Source of the DNA: Streptomyces hirsutus
Lineage (GTDB): Bacteria > Actinomycetota > Actinomycetes > Streptomycetales > Streptomycetaceae
Direction: 5' to 3'
DNA length: 35,053 nucleotides
Assembly (NCBI RefSeq): GCF_001418415.1
Contig: NZ_LIQT01000188.1
Coordinates: forward strand, 1-35,053
The position numbers and the translations under genes are program-made. Shown one piece after another: positions 8,755 to 16,348 of the stretch (its first letter is position 1; every line of letters starts with the position of its first letter). A model generated the notes under the pieces. That model did not search any database and had not been told where the DNA came from. It saw only the letters and a list, made by a program, of their open reading frames with translations.

Positions 8755-8770
8755 CTGAGAAAACCTCACT
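8755..8770 (-). repeat. Solo copy of the IS terminal inverted repeat
   Basis: On the minus strand this reads TGAGGTTTTCTCAG, identical over 14 nt to the left IS end at 6915-6928 but inverted. It lies 83 nt upstream of the serpin start. It may mark the far end of a larger element that once carried the serpin, or be a second IS remnant. Confidence 0.5.
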
Positions 8771-8853
8771 GGGACGAAGAGGCGTTTCATCGGCAACGCG
8801 TCTCGCATTCTGCGACATTTCCTTCCGCATGCGATTAAGCGTTTGCCGTCCGA

Positions 8854-9495
8854 TCAATGGGCCGCCTCAGGAATCCGGAGCGTCCGCGCGAAGTCGTCCA
8901 GTGCCTCCATTGCCGCGGCGATCACTTCCGGATCGTCGTGGTGCCCGCGGAGCAGGACGTCGGGGAGGCCGGGCGGGGTGTGCCAGTGGTACGTCACCGA
9001 GGTCATCATGATGGTGCTGTCCGCAGGGTAGGAGCGGGTGACCCGGACCCCGTCCGCGCCCAGGTGTGACGAGGCGAACGGAATGCTGCCGGTTCGCTGC
9101 TGCCACTCGGGGATGTCCGGGTGCGGCACCGTGAGCGCGGTGATCCCCTCGCAGGAGGACGCGTCACGGGCCTCGCAGTGGATGCGGGTGGCGTGCATCA
9201 CCAGTGGCATGAAGGTCAGCGGAACGGGGTGGTAGACGAACGCCTCGTCGGCCTGGAGCTTGTCCCGGAGCGTGACGATCGTCTGCTCGTAGAAGCTCTT
9301 GTGGAACCGGCGGAGTTTGCGGGTGAGTTCGACCTCGTGGATGGTGGCCAGGCCGGTCAGGTGCAGCTCCAGCCATTCCTTGAAGATCTTCTTGTCGATC
9401 TGGAGGTGGAGATAGCCCCAGAGGTCTGGGTCGGCATCCGTGTCGATGTGGAGCGGGGCGCCGAGGTCGGTGCTCCACAGAGTGCCTTCGGACAT
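8854..9495 (-). CDS. Unknown protein, last gene of the T7SS effector operon
   Basis: I do not recognise this ~213-residue protein. The start chosen is ATG 9495 (MSEGTLWSTDLG), with AGAAAGAG upstream. An earlier ATG at 9543 overlaps the previous stop but lacks a well-spaced ribosome-binding site. It is soluble, rich in His and charged residues, with no signal or helix. Its C-terminus (VTYHWHTPPGLPDVLLRG, then EALDDFARTLRI) lines up loosely with the ends of the proteins at 9536-10168 and 25331-26446 (TYIPVPGTADQVVLVSG, then IFDAVTSTFRF). It may therefore be a diverged member of the same family. Being co-directional and only 40 nt after its neighbour, it is probably part of the effector operon, as an immunity, chaperone or adaptor protein. 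Confidence 0.75.
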   Translation of the reverse strand: MSEGTLWSTDLGAPLHIDTDADPDLWGYLHLQIDKKIFKEWLELHLTGLATIHEVELTRKLRRFHKSFYEQTIVTLRDKLQADEAFVYHPVPLTFMPLVMHATRIHCEARDASSCEGITALTVPHPDIPEWQQRTGSIPFASSHLGADGVRVTRSYPADSTIMMTSVTYHWHTPPGLPDVLLRGHHDDPEVIAAAMEALDDFARTLRIPEAAH

Positions 9496-9535
9496 GAGCG
9501 GTCTCTTTCTTCGGGGACACGGCAGAAGGGAGCCT

Positions 9536-10168
9536 TCAGGCATAGCTCCAGCGGAAGGTGCCCATCACGGCATCGAACAACTCCACGAGCATGTCGGAGA
9601 AGGCGGGATCCGAGCCGGGCGCGATCAGGGCGCTGAAGGAGAAGGTGAGGTACTTGTCGGGGATGCTGTCCGGGACCGGAACGAAGTACTCGACCCGGCG
9701 GTGAGCGACGTCGACGCCCTTGGCCGCGTCGGCGGGTACGTCTCGCTCCGAGCGCAGGGCCGCGGTGTCGTCGAGCTCCCGCGTCTCGGCGCCGGGAGTC
9801 ACGGAGGCGAGCGCGGCCAGGACCGCTTCCGGACCGCTGTTGGGCCTGACCCGCGGAATCTCGATCGGCTCGGAGGCCACGATCGAGACGGGCAGCGCGA
9901 CGCCGTGAAGGCGTTCGGTGGGGAGGTAGAGGGTCATTCCCCCCTTGGCGCTGGCCCGGCGGACGACCTTCTTCATCTCCTGGGTGAGCTTCAGCCGGGC
10001 CTTCGGAATGTCGTCCTTGGGAAAGCCGACGGGCAGCTGTGCGACGGCCTTGCGGACGATGCGGTCCATCGCTTCCTTGGTGCCCGCGCGCAGCGGAATC
10101 ACGTCCCAGCCGGGTGGCGGTACCAGGTTGAAGCCGTTCGGGGCCCGGCGGTGCTCAGCGGTGGTCAT
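9536..10168 (-). CDS. Small protein of a T7SS-module family (FDAV..TFR C-terminus)
   Basis: A 210-residue protein without signal peptide or membrane helix and with no family name I can give. ATG overlaps the end of the upstream membrane-protein gene by 14 nt, so translation is probably coupled. It starts with a PPGWDVIPLRAG segment and ends YFVPVPDSIPDKYLTFSFSA, then LFDAVMGTFRWSY. The same order (WWEF.I...G near the start; YIPVPG then IFDAVTSTFRF at the end) is found in the C-terminal half of the fusion protein at 25331-26446. Both sit in modules with a WXG-like gene and a T7SS-signal effector. A role as effector-specific chaperone, adaptor or immunity protein is inferred from context only. 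Confidence 0.82.
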   Translation of the reverse strand: MTTAEHRRAPNGFNLVPPPGWDVIPLRAGTKEAMDRIVRKAVAQLPVGFPKDDIPKARLKLTQEMKKVVRRASAKGGMTLYLPTERLHGVALPVSIVASEPIEIPRVRPNSGPEAVLAALASVTPGAETRELDDTAALRSERDVPADAAKGVDVAHRRVEYFVPVPDSIPDKYLTFSFSALIAPGSDPAFSDMLVELFDAVMGTFRWSYA

Positions 10169-10568
10169 TGCGCCCCCGCGTCACTTCCACGGCATAGGCA
10201 ACGCCTACGAAGAGCGCCCACGCCGGGGCGGCGATCATGCCCGTCCAGAAACCGAAGAACAGCGAGGGCAGGAAGAAGCCGCCGCCCATGGCGAGATCCC
10301 GGGTGAGGTAGGGCGGACGGCCCGCGTACCGGGGGTACTTCGCGAAGACCCAGACGTAGTGCAGGAGGCAGCCGATGATCCCGGCCTCATAGACGTAGAG
10401 CACGTCTTTCATCAACGACTTCGGTACCAGGATCATGATTCCCAGTACCGGCAGGAACAGCGGCATTCCGATGATGAGAGTCAGCCGTAGCCGCCGGTTG
10501 GGGCCGGTGCCGAGTCCCGTGCGGGCGGCTTCGGCTTCGACAATGCGTTGTGCCGAGTGCAGGTCCAT
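10155..10568 (-). CDS. Small polytopic membrane protein, candidate immunity protein
   Basis: 137 residues with about three to four hydrophobic segments: ~28-48 (LTLIIGMPLFLPVLGIMILV), ~55-75 (VLYVYEAGIIGCLLHYVWVF) and ~95-130. ATG follows AAGGAG at ideal spacing, 9 nt after the effector stop. It has no recognised family. Position directly after a T7SS effector gene is typical of membrane immunity proteins or export partners, but no toxin domain is recognised in that effector, so this is only a guess. It overlaps the next gene by 14 nt. Confidence 0.85.
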   Translation of the reverse strand: MDLHSAQRIVEAEAARTGLGTGPNRRLRLTLIIGMPLFLPVLGIMILVPKSLMKDVLYVYEAGIIGCLLHYVWVFAKYPRYAGRPPYLTRDLAMGGGFFLPSLFFGFWTGMIAAPAWALFVGVAYAVEVTRGRNDHR

Positions 10569-10577
10569 GATCGCTCC

Positions 10578-11936
10578 TTACCAGTGGGTGTCGGGGGCGG
10601 GCTTCAGAGTGTTGTCCTTCCAGTTCGAGTACGCCTCGTTGTACGGCTTCTCGCCGGTTCCGAACTTCTCCTCAGTCAAGCTTGTCAAGTCGCTCTTCCC
10701 CAGCGCCTTGTCCGTGACGTCCATCGCCATGCCGGTCCAGGCGATGCCGAGGCTTACCTGATAGGACTTGTACGCCTTGTCCGCCGCGGCCCCCGCGGCC
10801 GCGGGGAAGGCAGCCTTGTTCGCCTGCAGCATCTTCGCCATGCCGGCCATCTCCTTGTCGCCGAGGTGCACCAGCGTCGACAACGGACTGACCCGCAGCG
10901 GCCCCTTGGTGACCAGTCCGACGTTCTGGGAGATGGACTTGCGCATCGCGTTACGGGCCGCTCCGAGGGCCTGCCGCCCCGGCCCTCCCGGCATCTTGGT
11001 CATCATCCGCCCCGTGTCGTCCAGGATGCCCTTGACGCCCCTGAGACCGCGGCTCAGGCCGGCGGTCCGGGCGGCCTGAGCGGCGCCCACAGTGGCCTTG
11101 GCGCCACTGGCGAGCTTCGCGGCGGCCCCGAGGCCACCCACGACGAGCAGCCCACCCACGACGTCGAAGATGACATCCGTCCAGGTGGCGTCGCCGGATG
11201 CCACCAGCAGGAGTCTGAGCCCGATCGTGAGCGCCGCGATGCCAAGGACCAGCAGGTTCAGGCCGGGAATGGCGAGCGCCAGGAATCCTGCCACCGTCGC
11301 GACCCAGCCGAGAACATCGATGAAGGCCTTGATCAGGTCCGCGTTGTCATGGACCCAGCCCTTGATGTCGTCCCATCGCGAGTCCTCGATCACGTCGTCG
11401 ACCTCGTCGCGGATCTTGCCCGAGTGGTGGCTCGCGCGTGTGTCCCGGTTGCCGGTGATGGTGTTCAGTCGTGTGCGGTACGACTGGAGGGGGTCGTCGT
11501 CGGAATGGTCGTCGCCACTGGGCGAGGCCTGCGGAGTGTCCTTGTCGCCGGAGCCGGATTTCTTGGTCTTGTCCGCCTCGATCTCGTCCTGCTTCTGCTT
11601 GGCCTGGTGCAGCACCTTGTCAGCGTCGGACTGGAAGTCCTCCAGTTCGTTGGACCACTTGGTGAGGTGACCGTGCACACGCTCGTACCGGCCGGCCACC
11701 TCCCGCATGTGTTTCTCCAGCGTGGAGGACTCCTCGCGCAGGGCCTTTACGTATTTGCCCTTGAGAGTCTCGTCGTCGCTGATCGCCTTGAGGTTCTTGG
11801 CCTGGTCCCGCAGCTTCTTGGCCACCGAGACCATGTGCTTGACCTCGGCACGTATCTCTTCCGGATCGCCGGGTACGGGATCGGATTCACAGAGCGGCTG
11901 CCAGTCCACCGGACGGCGCTTGGATGTCGGTGTCAC
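10578..11936 (-). CDS. Type VII secretion signal-containing effector with C-terminal membrane-active region
   Basis: 452 residues from GTG 11936, 4 nt after the WXG-like stop. The frame is open far upstream, but the GTG matches the homologous start of the other modules. Residues ~10-25 carry the signal pattern DWQPLCESDPVPGDP of actinobacterial polymorphic-toxin type T7SS substrates. Residues ~30-190 are charged coiled coil, including a Lys/Asp-rich linker. Hydrophobic segments lie at ~204-250 (ending LGIAALTIGLRLLLVASG) and ~254-274. The last ~175 residues are Ala/Gly/Lys-rich helical sequence without a toxin fold I can name. With its WXG-like partner upstream and small membrane protein downstream it forms an export unit. 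The activity may be membrane-directed, but that is inference. Confidence 0.83.
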   Translation of the reverse strand: MTPTSKRRPVDWQPLCESDPVPGDPEEIRAEVKHMVSVAKKLRDQAKNLKAISDDETLKGKYVKALREESSTLEKHMREVAGRYERVHGHLTKWSNELEDFQSDADKVLHQAKQKQDEIEADKTKKSGSGDKDTPQASPSGDDHSDDDPLQSYRTRLNTITGNRDTRASHHSGKIRDEVDDVIEDSRWDDIKGWVHDNADLIKAFIDVLGWVATVAGFLALAIPGLNLLVLGIAALTIGLRLLLVASGDATWTDVIFDVVGGLLVVGGLGAAAKLASGAKATVGAAQAARTAGLSRGLRGVKGILDDTGRMMTKMPGGPGRQALGAARNAMRKSISQNVGLVTKGPLRVSPLSTLVHLGDKEMAGMAKMLQANKAAFPAAAGAAADKAYKSYQVSLGIAWTGMAMDVTDKALGKSDLTSLTEEKFGTGEKPYNEAYSNWKDNTLKPAPDTHW

Positions 11937-11940
11937 GTCG

Positions 11941-12237
11941 TCACTTCGGCTTTTTCTTGTTTGCCTTGGCCAGCTCTCCGTCGAGATCCTCGAAGGCCTT
12001 CTTGCTGCCGGCCACGAGCTTGCCGACGGATTCGAGGGACTCGACGAGTCTGGTGCGGTAGTCGTCCCAGTTGTCGACGAAGTCCTCCATGGCCCCGGCG
12101 ACGTCACCGGAACCCCAGTGCTCCTTCATGTCGTCGCGGCGGTTCTCGATGTCCTCGAAGGTCTTCTTGAGCTGGCAGAGCTTTCGCTCACAGTCCGCGA
12201 GGAAGTCGTAGTCGACCGTCAGATCCGGGCCGCCCAT
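11941..12237 (-). CDS. WXG100-like type VII secretion protein
   Basis: A 98-residue helical-hairpin protein. ATG follows GGGAGGG at good spacing, while longer upstream reading has no support. The first helix has LADCERKLCQLKKTFEDIE, the turn HWGSGDV holds a Trp-Gly, and the second helix starts AMEDFVDNWDDYR. The F.DNWDDYR pattern is shared with the proteins at 24974-25303 and the decayed gene at 5955. It is followed 4 nt later by the T7SS-signal effector, so the two are probably co-translated and exported as a complex, as WXG partners are in other T7SS systems. It lies 40 nt after the secreted-protein gene. Confidence 0.85.
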   Translation of the reverse strand: MGGPDLTVDYDFLADCERKLCQLKKTFEDIENRRDDMKEHWGSGDVAGAMEDFVDNWDDYRTRLVESLESVGKLVAGSKKAFEDLDGELAKANKKKPK

Positions 12238-12277
12238 TGTGGACCCTCCCCTCGCGTGTGTCCTCGCTGTTGTGCTT

Positions 12278-13360
12278 TCAACGGTTGACCGCCTGGATCT
12301 CCTGTACGACGACCTCTTGGCCGTTCCCGAACGTCCCGTCGGGCAGGTCGCCGCCGGCTCCTCCTGAGCCCGTCCAGGCGATCTCCCACGTGACCGTGGC
12401 CTGGAGGTCGAACGCGCCATCACCGGAGCTGCGGAGGTAGGTGATTCCGCAGGGTGGGTTCTGGTCGGCCTTGCCCTTGGCGTAGGGCTTGCCGATGGAA
12501 CCGTCGGCGTTGATGGTGCACTCGCCGGAGGCCGGGTAGGTCTCGGCGTCCTCGGTGCCCGGCTCCAGTTTCAGGGACACCGGCTTGGCGGTCGTCGTGG
12601 CCTGGAGCGCGAAGCCGGGGGCGTTGATGGCCGCCGTGGCCTGGACCTCGTCGAAGACGGCCTTGTCGAGCCAGGCCCAGGTCGGCAGATTCACCTTGGT
12701 GGTCTCCTCGGGGGCGAGGCTGACCTCGGTGTCGGGAAGCTGCATGTGCTGGTAGGCGAGGGCGGCGAGTATCTCCGGGGTGATGGCCTCCTCGTACTGG
12801 GGCGGCGGGGCCTCGCCGTTGTCGACCCAGAAGGGGAGATCGTTGCAGGAATTCCGCTTGAGCAGGTCGGGTTCGTCGGGGTTCTCGACGGCGGCCCAGA
12901 ACATCCCCTCGCCGTCCTTGTCGACGTTGTAGTCCTTGTAGCCGGGGGTGTCGGTCCAGCCGTACTCGTCCTCGTAGTGGCGCTGCAACTCGCTGAGCGC
13001 CGCGCCCGCGTGGCCGCCCATGCCGGGCGTATTCATCTGGCCCTCGATGTCCTTGGACATCTCCTTCTTGAAGTCCTCGGCACCGAGGTACGGGGCGTAC
13101 CAGCAGGGTGGTGGCGTCCAGTTGACGTCGGTGGACGTCACGTTGCCGGTGCCGCCGCTCTTGGCGACGGAGCCGGAGTACGTAATCCGGGCGGCGGCGT
13201 AGATGCCGGTGCCGTCACTGCCACCCGACTGTTCTGTGTTGGAGCCCTCGGTGTTGCTCGGCTGCTCTCCCGCGTAGGCCGGTTCCGCGAGGGCGACGCC
13301 CAAGGCCAGCGTCAGGGCAGCCGCGCCGGTGCTGAGGGCCGCACGACGTGACCTGGTCAC
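12278..13360 (-). CDS. Secreted protein of unknown function
   Basis: GTG 13360 was chosen because it overlaps the upstream TGA by 4 nt (GTGA) and begins a clear signal peptide: Arg-rich n-region (VTRSRRAALS), hydrophobic core TGAAALTLALGVALA and cleavage site near AYA-GEQ. The mature part (~330 residues) has several cysteines, a stretch PPPCWYAPYLGAEDF and a LPTWAWLDKAVFDEV motif that recurs in exported proteins near Streptomyces T7SS loci. I do not recognise an enzymatic motif. It is predicted to be extracellular or cell-wall associated. Its coupling to the lipoprotein upstream and the WXG-like gene 40 nt downstream makes it part of the same transcription unit. Confidence 0.85.
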   Translation of the reverse strand: MTRSRRAALSTGAAALTLALGVALAEPAYAGEQPSNTEGSNTEQSGGSDGTGIYAAARITYSGSVAKSGGTGNVTSTDVNWTPPPCWYAPYLGAEDFKKEMSKDIEGQMNTPGMGGHAGAALSELQRHYEDEYGWTDTPGYKDYNVDKDGEGMFWAAVENPDEPDLLKRNSCNDLPFWVDNGEAPPPQYEEAITPEILAALAYQHMQLPDTEVSLAPEETTKVNLPTWAWLDKAVFDEVQATAAINAPGFALQATTTAKPVSLKLEPGTEDAETYPASGECTINADGSIGKPYAKGKADQNPPCGITYLRSSGDGAFDLQATVTWEIAWTGSGGAGGDLPDGTFGNGQEVVVQEIQAVNR

Positions 13361-14028
13361 TGGCACTTCGCCGCCTTCGCCTCGACGTACACCTTGGACG
13401 CCTGCCACAGACCGTCTCCGGTGGGGAGCCTGACCATGATGATCTTGAAGTGGTCGAAGTCCGTGATGTCGGGCGCGCCCTTCAGGACCTTTCCGGTCTT
13501 GACCTCTTTGGAGTAGAACTTGCTTGAGTCCACGCAGAACGCGACCTCCACCGAGTTGCCGTTCGATGCGGACCGGGTGGTGGCCTGGTAGTGACGCCGG
13601 GTGCCGGTTGCCGTCCAGCCGCCTTCGAGCCTGACGTCGATCTGCGTCTTCGCGTACTTCAGACCATCGCCTGTGGAGTAGGCGACCAAGGCGGCGTCCT
13701 CGGTCGTACGCTTGTCGACGCCTCGGTAGACGGCACGGAAGAAGTTGGCCGCGTCGGACATGGCAGCCGCCTCGTTCTCGTCCTTCGGCTTCTCCCAGTC
13801 GAAGACCAGGTTCATGTCCGCGGGCAGGGACACGTCGACGCCGTCCGGCTTGTCCTCTGCCGGTGCTCCCGAGGGCTCCGCCGACTTCGTCGGTGTCTCT
13901 GTGCCCTGGTCGGCGCCGGCGATCTCGTCAGCGGCCTTCCCGTTGTCGTCCCCGCCCCCGCAGGCGGTCAGTAGCAGGGCTGCGGCGGCGGCGAACGCGG
14001 CAGCAACGGGCAAAGAGCGGCGCTTCAC
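13357..14028 (-). CDS. Lipoprotein of the T7SS-associated operon
   Basis: GTG 14028 follows GGGGGAG at 5-nt spacing and opens a lipoprotein signal: Lys-Arg-Arg, hydrophobic AAAFAAAAALLLTA, lipobox Leu-Thr-Ala-Cys followed by GGGDD. After an acidic, Thr/Pro-rich linker the ~150-residue domain has AANFFRAVYRGVDKRTTED, as in proteins with an NTF2-like or mCE-type fold; this is a guess from sequence style. The mature protein is 223 residues before processing and is anchored outside the membrane. It overlaps the next gene by 4 nt. It is the likely first gene of the operon 14028-8854. Confidence 0.85.
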   Translation of the reverse strand: MKRRSLPVAAAFAAAAALLLTACGGGDDNGKAADEIAGADQGTETPTKSAEPSGAPAEDKPDGVDVSLPADMNLVFDWEKPKDENEAAAMSDAANFFRAVYRGVDKRTTEDAALVAYSTGDGLKYAKTQIDVRLEGGWTATGTRRHYQATTRSASNGNSVEVAFCVDSSKFYSKEVKTGKVLKGAPDITDFDHFKIIMVRLPTGDGLWQASKVYVEAKAAKCQ

Positions 14029-14245
14029 AGTGACTCCCCCGTGAGACAGATGCGTGGTCACGGGCAACGACGGTATCGGTGTGCTTCTTGGTTTCGCCAC
14101 AGCGAACTCTGTGGAGATATCCGCACTTCTCGGCGCAAGGGGCTCGTAGCTGTGTCCAGCCTCTCGGTGGCGTCCTCGGGCGCAGGGTTGACGTCGTTCT
14201 CCTCGCCGGTCCCGATGTCCTCCGAGGGCAGCTCGGTGCGCCGGC

Positions 14246-14980
14246 TCACCCCAGCTTCGCGTTCTGCGCCTTCACCACCGCCGTCGACAACTTCGCGTCG
14301 CTCGGCCTGCTGTTGGCGAGGGCCATGCCGTCGACGGAGAAGTACACGGCGAGGACGTCGCCGCTGCGTACGGCCTGGGTGTGCACGGTGTGGGAGATGC
14401 CCCGGAACGTCAGTGTGGATCCGAACGCGAGGGACTCGTCGCCGGCCTCCGCCACGGGCTTCTCGGCGGTCACGGAGTCGTACGCGCTCGTGTTGCCGTT
14501 CGCCTCGGCGGTGAAACCTCCGCCGCAGGCGTCGACCGCCTCCGAAAGGCCGGCCATGGTGGACTCGGCCCGGCCGGACTCGTACGTCGTGAGCGTGACG
14601 TACGTGAACGCCTGGTTCGGGTCGCCGTTCACGACGCGAGTGAGGTCGGCCTGAGGTTCCCCGAGAGGGAGTTGGTTCATGGCGTAGGCCAGCGGGGCGC
14701 AGACCGGCTTCTCGACCGTGACCTCCTCCTGGGACGCGGCGAAGGCGAACTCGCTGTCGGTCTCGTTCACGTTCTTGCCGGACACATCGGCCTTCGTGAC
14801 CATCAACTGCTTCAACTGTTCTGCCGGAGTGGCCTGTTTCTTCTCGGATGCGGTCGCCTTCGGCTTGTCGGCCGCTGCGTCCCCGTTCGTACCCGAGTCG
14901 GAATCCCCGCCGCAAGCGGTGAGCGTGGCGAGGGAGAGCAGGGACAGGGAGGTCAGGACGGCCGACGCGGCGCGCTTCAT
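14246..14980 (-). CDS. Lipoprotein of unknown function
   Basis: 244 residues from ATG 14980 with GAGGAG 5 nt upstream. The signal (MKRAASAVLTSLSLLSLATL) ends in lipobox Leu-Thr-Ala-Cys-Gly-Gly. An Asp/Lys/Ala-rich linker follows, then a domain starting LKQLMVTKADVSGKNVNET that ends in a strand-rich part (SLAFGSTLTFRGISHTVHTQ). This resembles actinobacterial surface lipoproteins with a sensor or LpqH/PknH-sensor-like fold, but I cannot be specific. It is separated by 217 nt from the lipoprotein downstream, so it could be its own unit. It is divergent from the Tad operon. Confidence 0.83.
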   Translation of the reverse strand: MKRAASAVLTSLSLLSLATLTACGGDSDSGTNGDAAADKPKATASEKKQATPAEQLKQLMVTKADVSGKNVNETDSEFAFAASQEEVTVEKPVCAPLAYAMNQLPLGEPQADLTRVVNGDPNQAFTYVTLTTYESGRAESTMAGLSEAVDACGGGFTAEANGNTSAYDSVTAEKPVAEAGDESLAFGSTLTFRGISHTVHTQAVRSGDVLAVYFSVDGMALANSRPSDAKLSTAVVKAQNAKLG

Positions 14981-15596
14981 GGGGGCTCCTCGAGGTGGGT
15001 GACGGGTGGTTGATGCCGGTTGACCGGCAGGGGGTTGATCTGTCGGTCGTTCTCCACCGGCTTCCGCGGGACGTATGGCTTCCAGCGGCGGCATCCGGGT
15101 GAGTGGGATGCCTCCTTCGCCCTGCTCGCGGAAGAAGGTCCAGCGGGGCCTTCGTGCCCTCTCCGTCGCCGATCCGACAGAAGAGCATGGCACGTCCCCT
15201 CCCGGCCCCCGTGAGTGAATCGTGTGGGGTTCGTGGGTGAGGTGTGACGGACCGGGTGGTGGAGGGTGAGCGGTGGGGCGCTTTGGGGGTTCGCTGGCGC
15301 ACAGGGGGTGGGCTGCGGTTCGGTGCTGCTGCCAACTGGGTTGTTCAAGGGTGAAATTGCAGATAAGTAACGGTGTGTCATGTGGTGTCCGTGACGTTGG
15401 GTGTGCCTTGAGGGGCTGATGTGTGACTGGTACGGTGCCATGGCTTGACACTCACCCCGGCGCTGGGTATTGGCCCAGGTCGGGTCGGTAGGTCCGGCGG
15501 CGTCCCGCATGTCTGTGTGCGAGCGGACGTGGGTGAAGTGTCTGAATTTCCGGGGTACTTGGCAGACATCGTCTTGGGTGTACGGGGAGCGGTTGC
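14981..15596. other. Divergent regulatory region between lipoprotein and Tad operon
   Basis: 616 nt without a convincing gene; short frames here have poor codon use. A small hairpin (TGCCGG-TTGA-CCGGCA, 15014-15029) lies just upstream of the lipoprotein. A possible promoter for the Tad operon is TTGTTC (15341-15346) with TAAGTA (15364-15369) at 17-nt spacing, in one of the few A/T-rich patches. This match is weak. The long leader (over 200 nt) before the CpaB-like GTG could hold further control elements. Confidence 0.35.
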
Positions 15597-16331
15597 GTGA
15601 AGATCCAGGAGCGTACGGGGGCGGGCGCGGGGCGTTCCGCCGCTCCGGCTCAGCCGGCGGTCGGTGACCGGCTTCCCACTCCGCCTCGTGAGCGCAAACC
15701 CGCGTTGGCCGCGCTCGCGGTGCTGCTGATCCTCGTGGGCGCGCTCGGTGCCACGATGCTGGTGCTCCAGGTGGGGGACCGGATCGAGGTCGTCAAGGTC
15801 ACCAAGCAGATCCCGGCGGGGCAGTCGGTCAGCGGCAGCAATGTCGAGTCCGTGCTCGTCGTCGAGGATCCGGAGATCAACTACATCCCGTGGACTCAGC
15901 TGGACGCGCTGAAGGAGCTCAAGGCCGTCAGCACCATCCCGGCCAACGTCGTCGCCGTCGGCGAGATGTTCGGCGACGAGGCCAAGGTCCCGGACGGCAA
16001 GTCCGTCGTCGGGCTGTCCCTCAAGGAAGGGCAGTACCCGGCCGGGATCGAGCCCGGCGACACCGTCGCCGCGTACCGCGTCGGCGGCAGGGGATCGAGT
16101 TCCGGGGGTGAGGCCGACGAGGACGGCGGCGCCGCGGCGGGCACCAGCAGTTCCGTGATCGTCGAGCAGGCGCGGGTGAACTCCGCTCCGGACCAGAAGG
16201 GCGGCGACGGCAGCATCGTCAGCAGCGCCAACCTGCCCGTGACGCTGGTCGTCGACAGCGCCCAGGCCGCCGCGCTCGCCCAGGCCGCCTCCAACGGCGA
16301 GGTGGCTCTCGTCCTCGTTCCTGGCAACTAG
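15597..16331 (+). CDS. CpaB/RcpC-like SAF-domain pilus assembly protein
   Basis: 244 residues from GTG 15597, with GGGGAG upstream. A cytoplasmic basic tail (~1-34) precedes one membrane helix (about 35-57, LAALAVLLILVGALGATMLV). The SAF domain follows at ~65-130 (VTKQIPAGQSVSGSNVESV), then a Gly/Ser/Asp-rich insert and a C-terminal RcpC-type domain ending VALVLVPGN. CpaB/RcpC proteins help Tad pilus assembly at the envelope. In Gram-positives without an outer membrane they are thought to act at the membrane or cell wall. It is the first gene of the operon, 17 nt before the CpaE-like gene. Confidence 0.87.
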   Translation: MKIQERTGAGAGRSAAPAQPAVGDRLPTPPRERKPALAALAVLLILVGALGATMLVLQVGDRIEVVKVTKQIPAGQSVSGSNVESVLVVEDPEINYIPWTQLDALKELKAVSTIPANVVAVGEMFGDEAKVPDGKSVVGLSLKEGQYPAGIEPGDTVAAYRVGGRGSSSGGEADEDGGAAAGTSSSVIVEQARVNSAPDQKGGDGSIVSSANLPVTLVVDSAQAAALAQAASNGEVALVLVPGN

Positions 16332-16348
16332 AAGGCGGCACCCCACTC

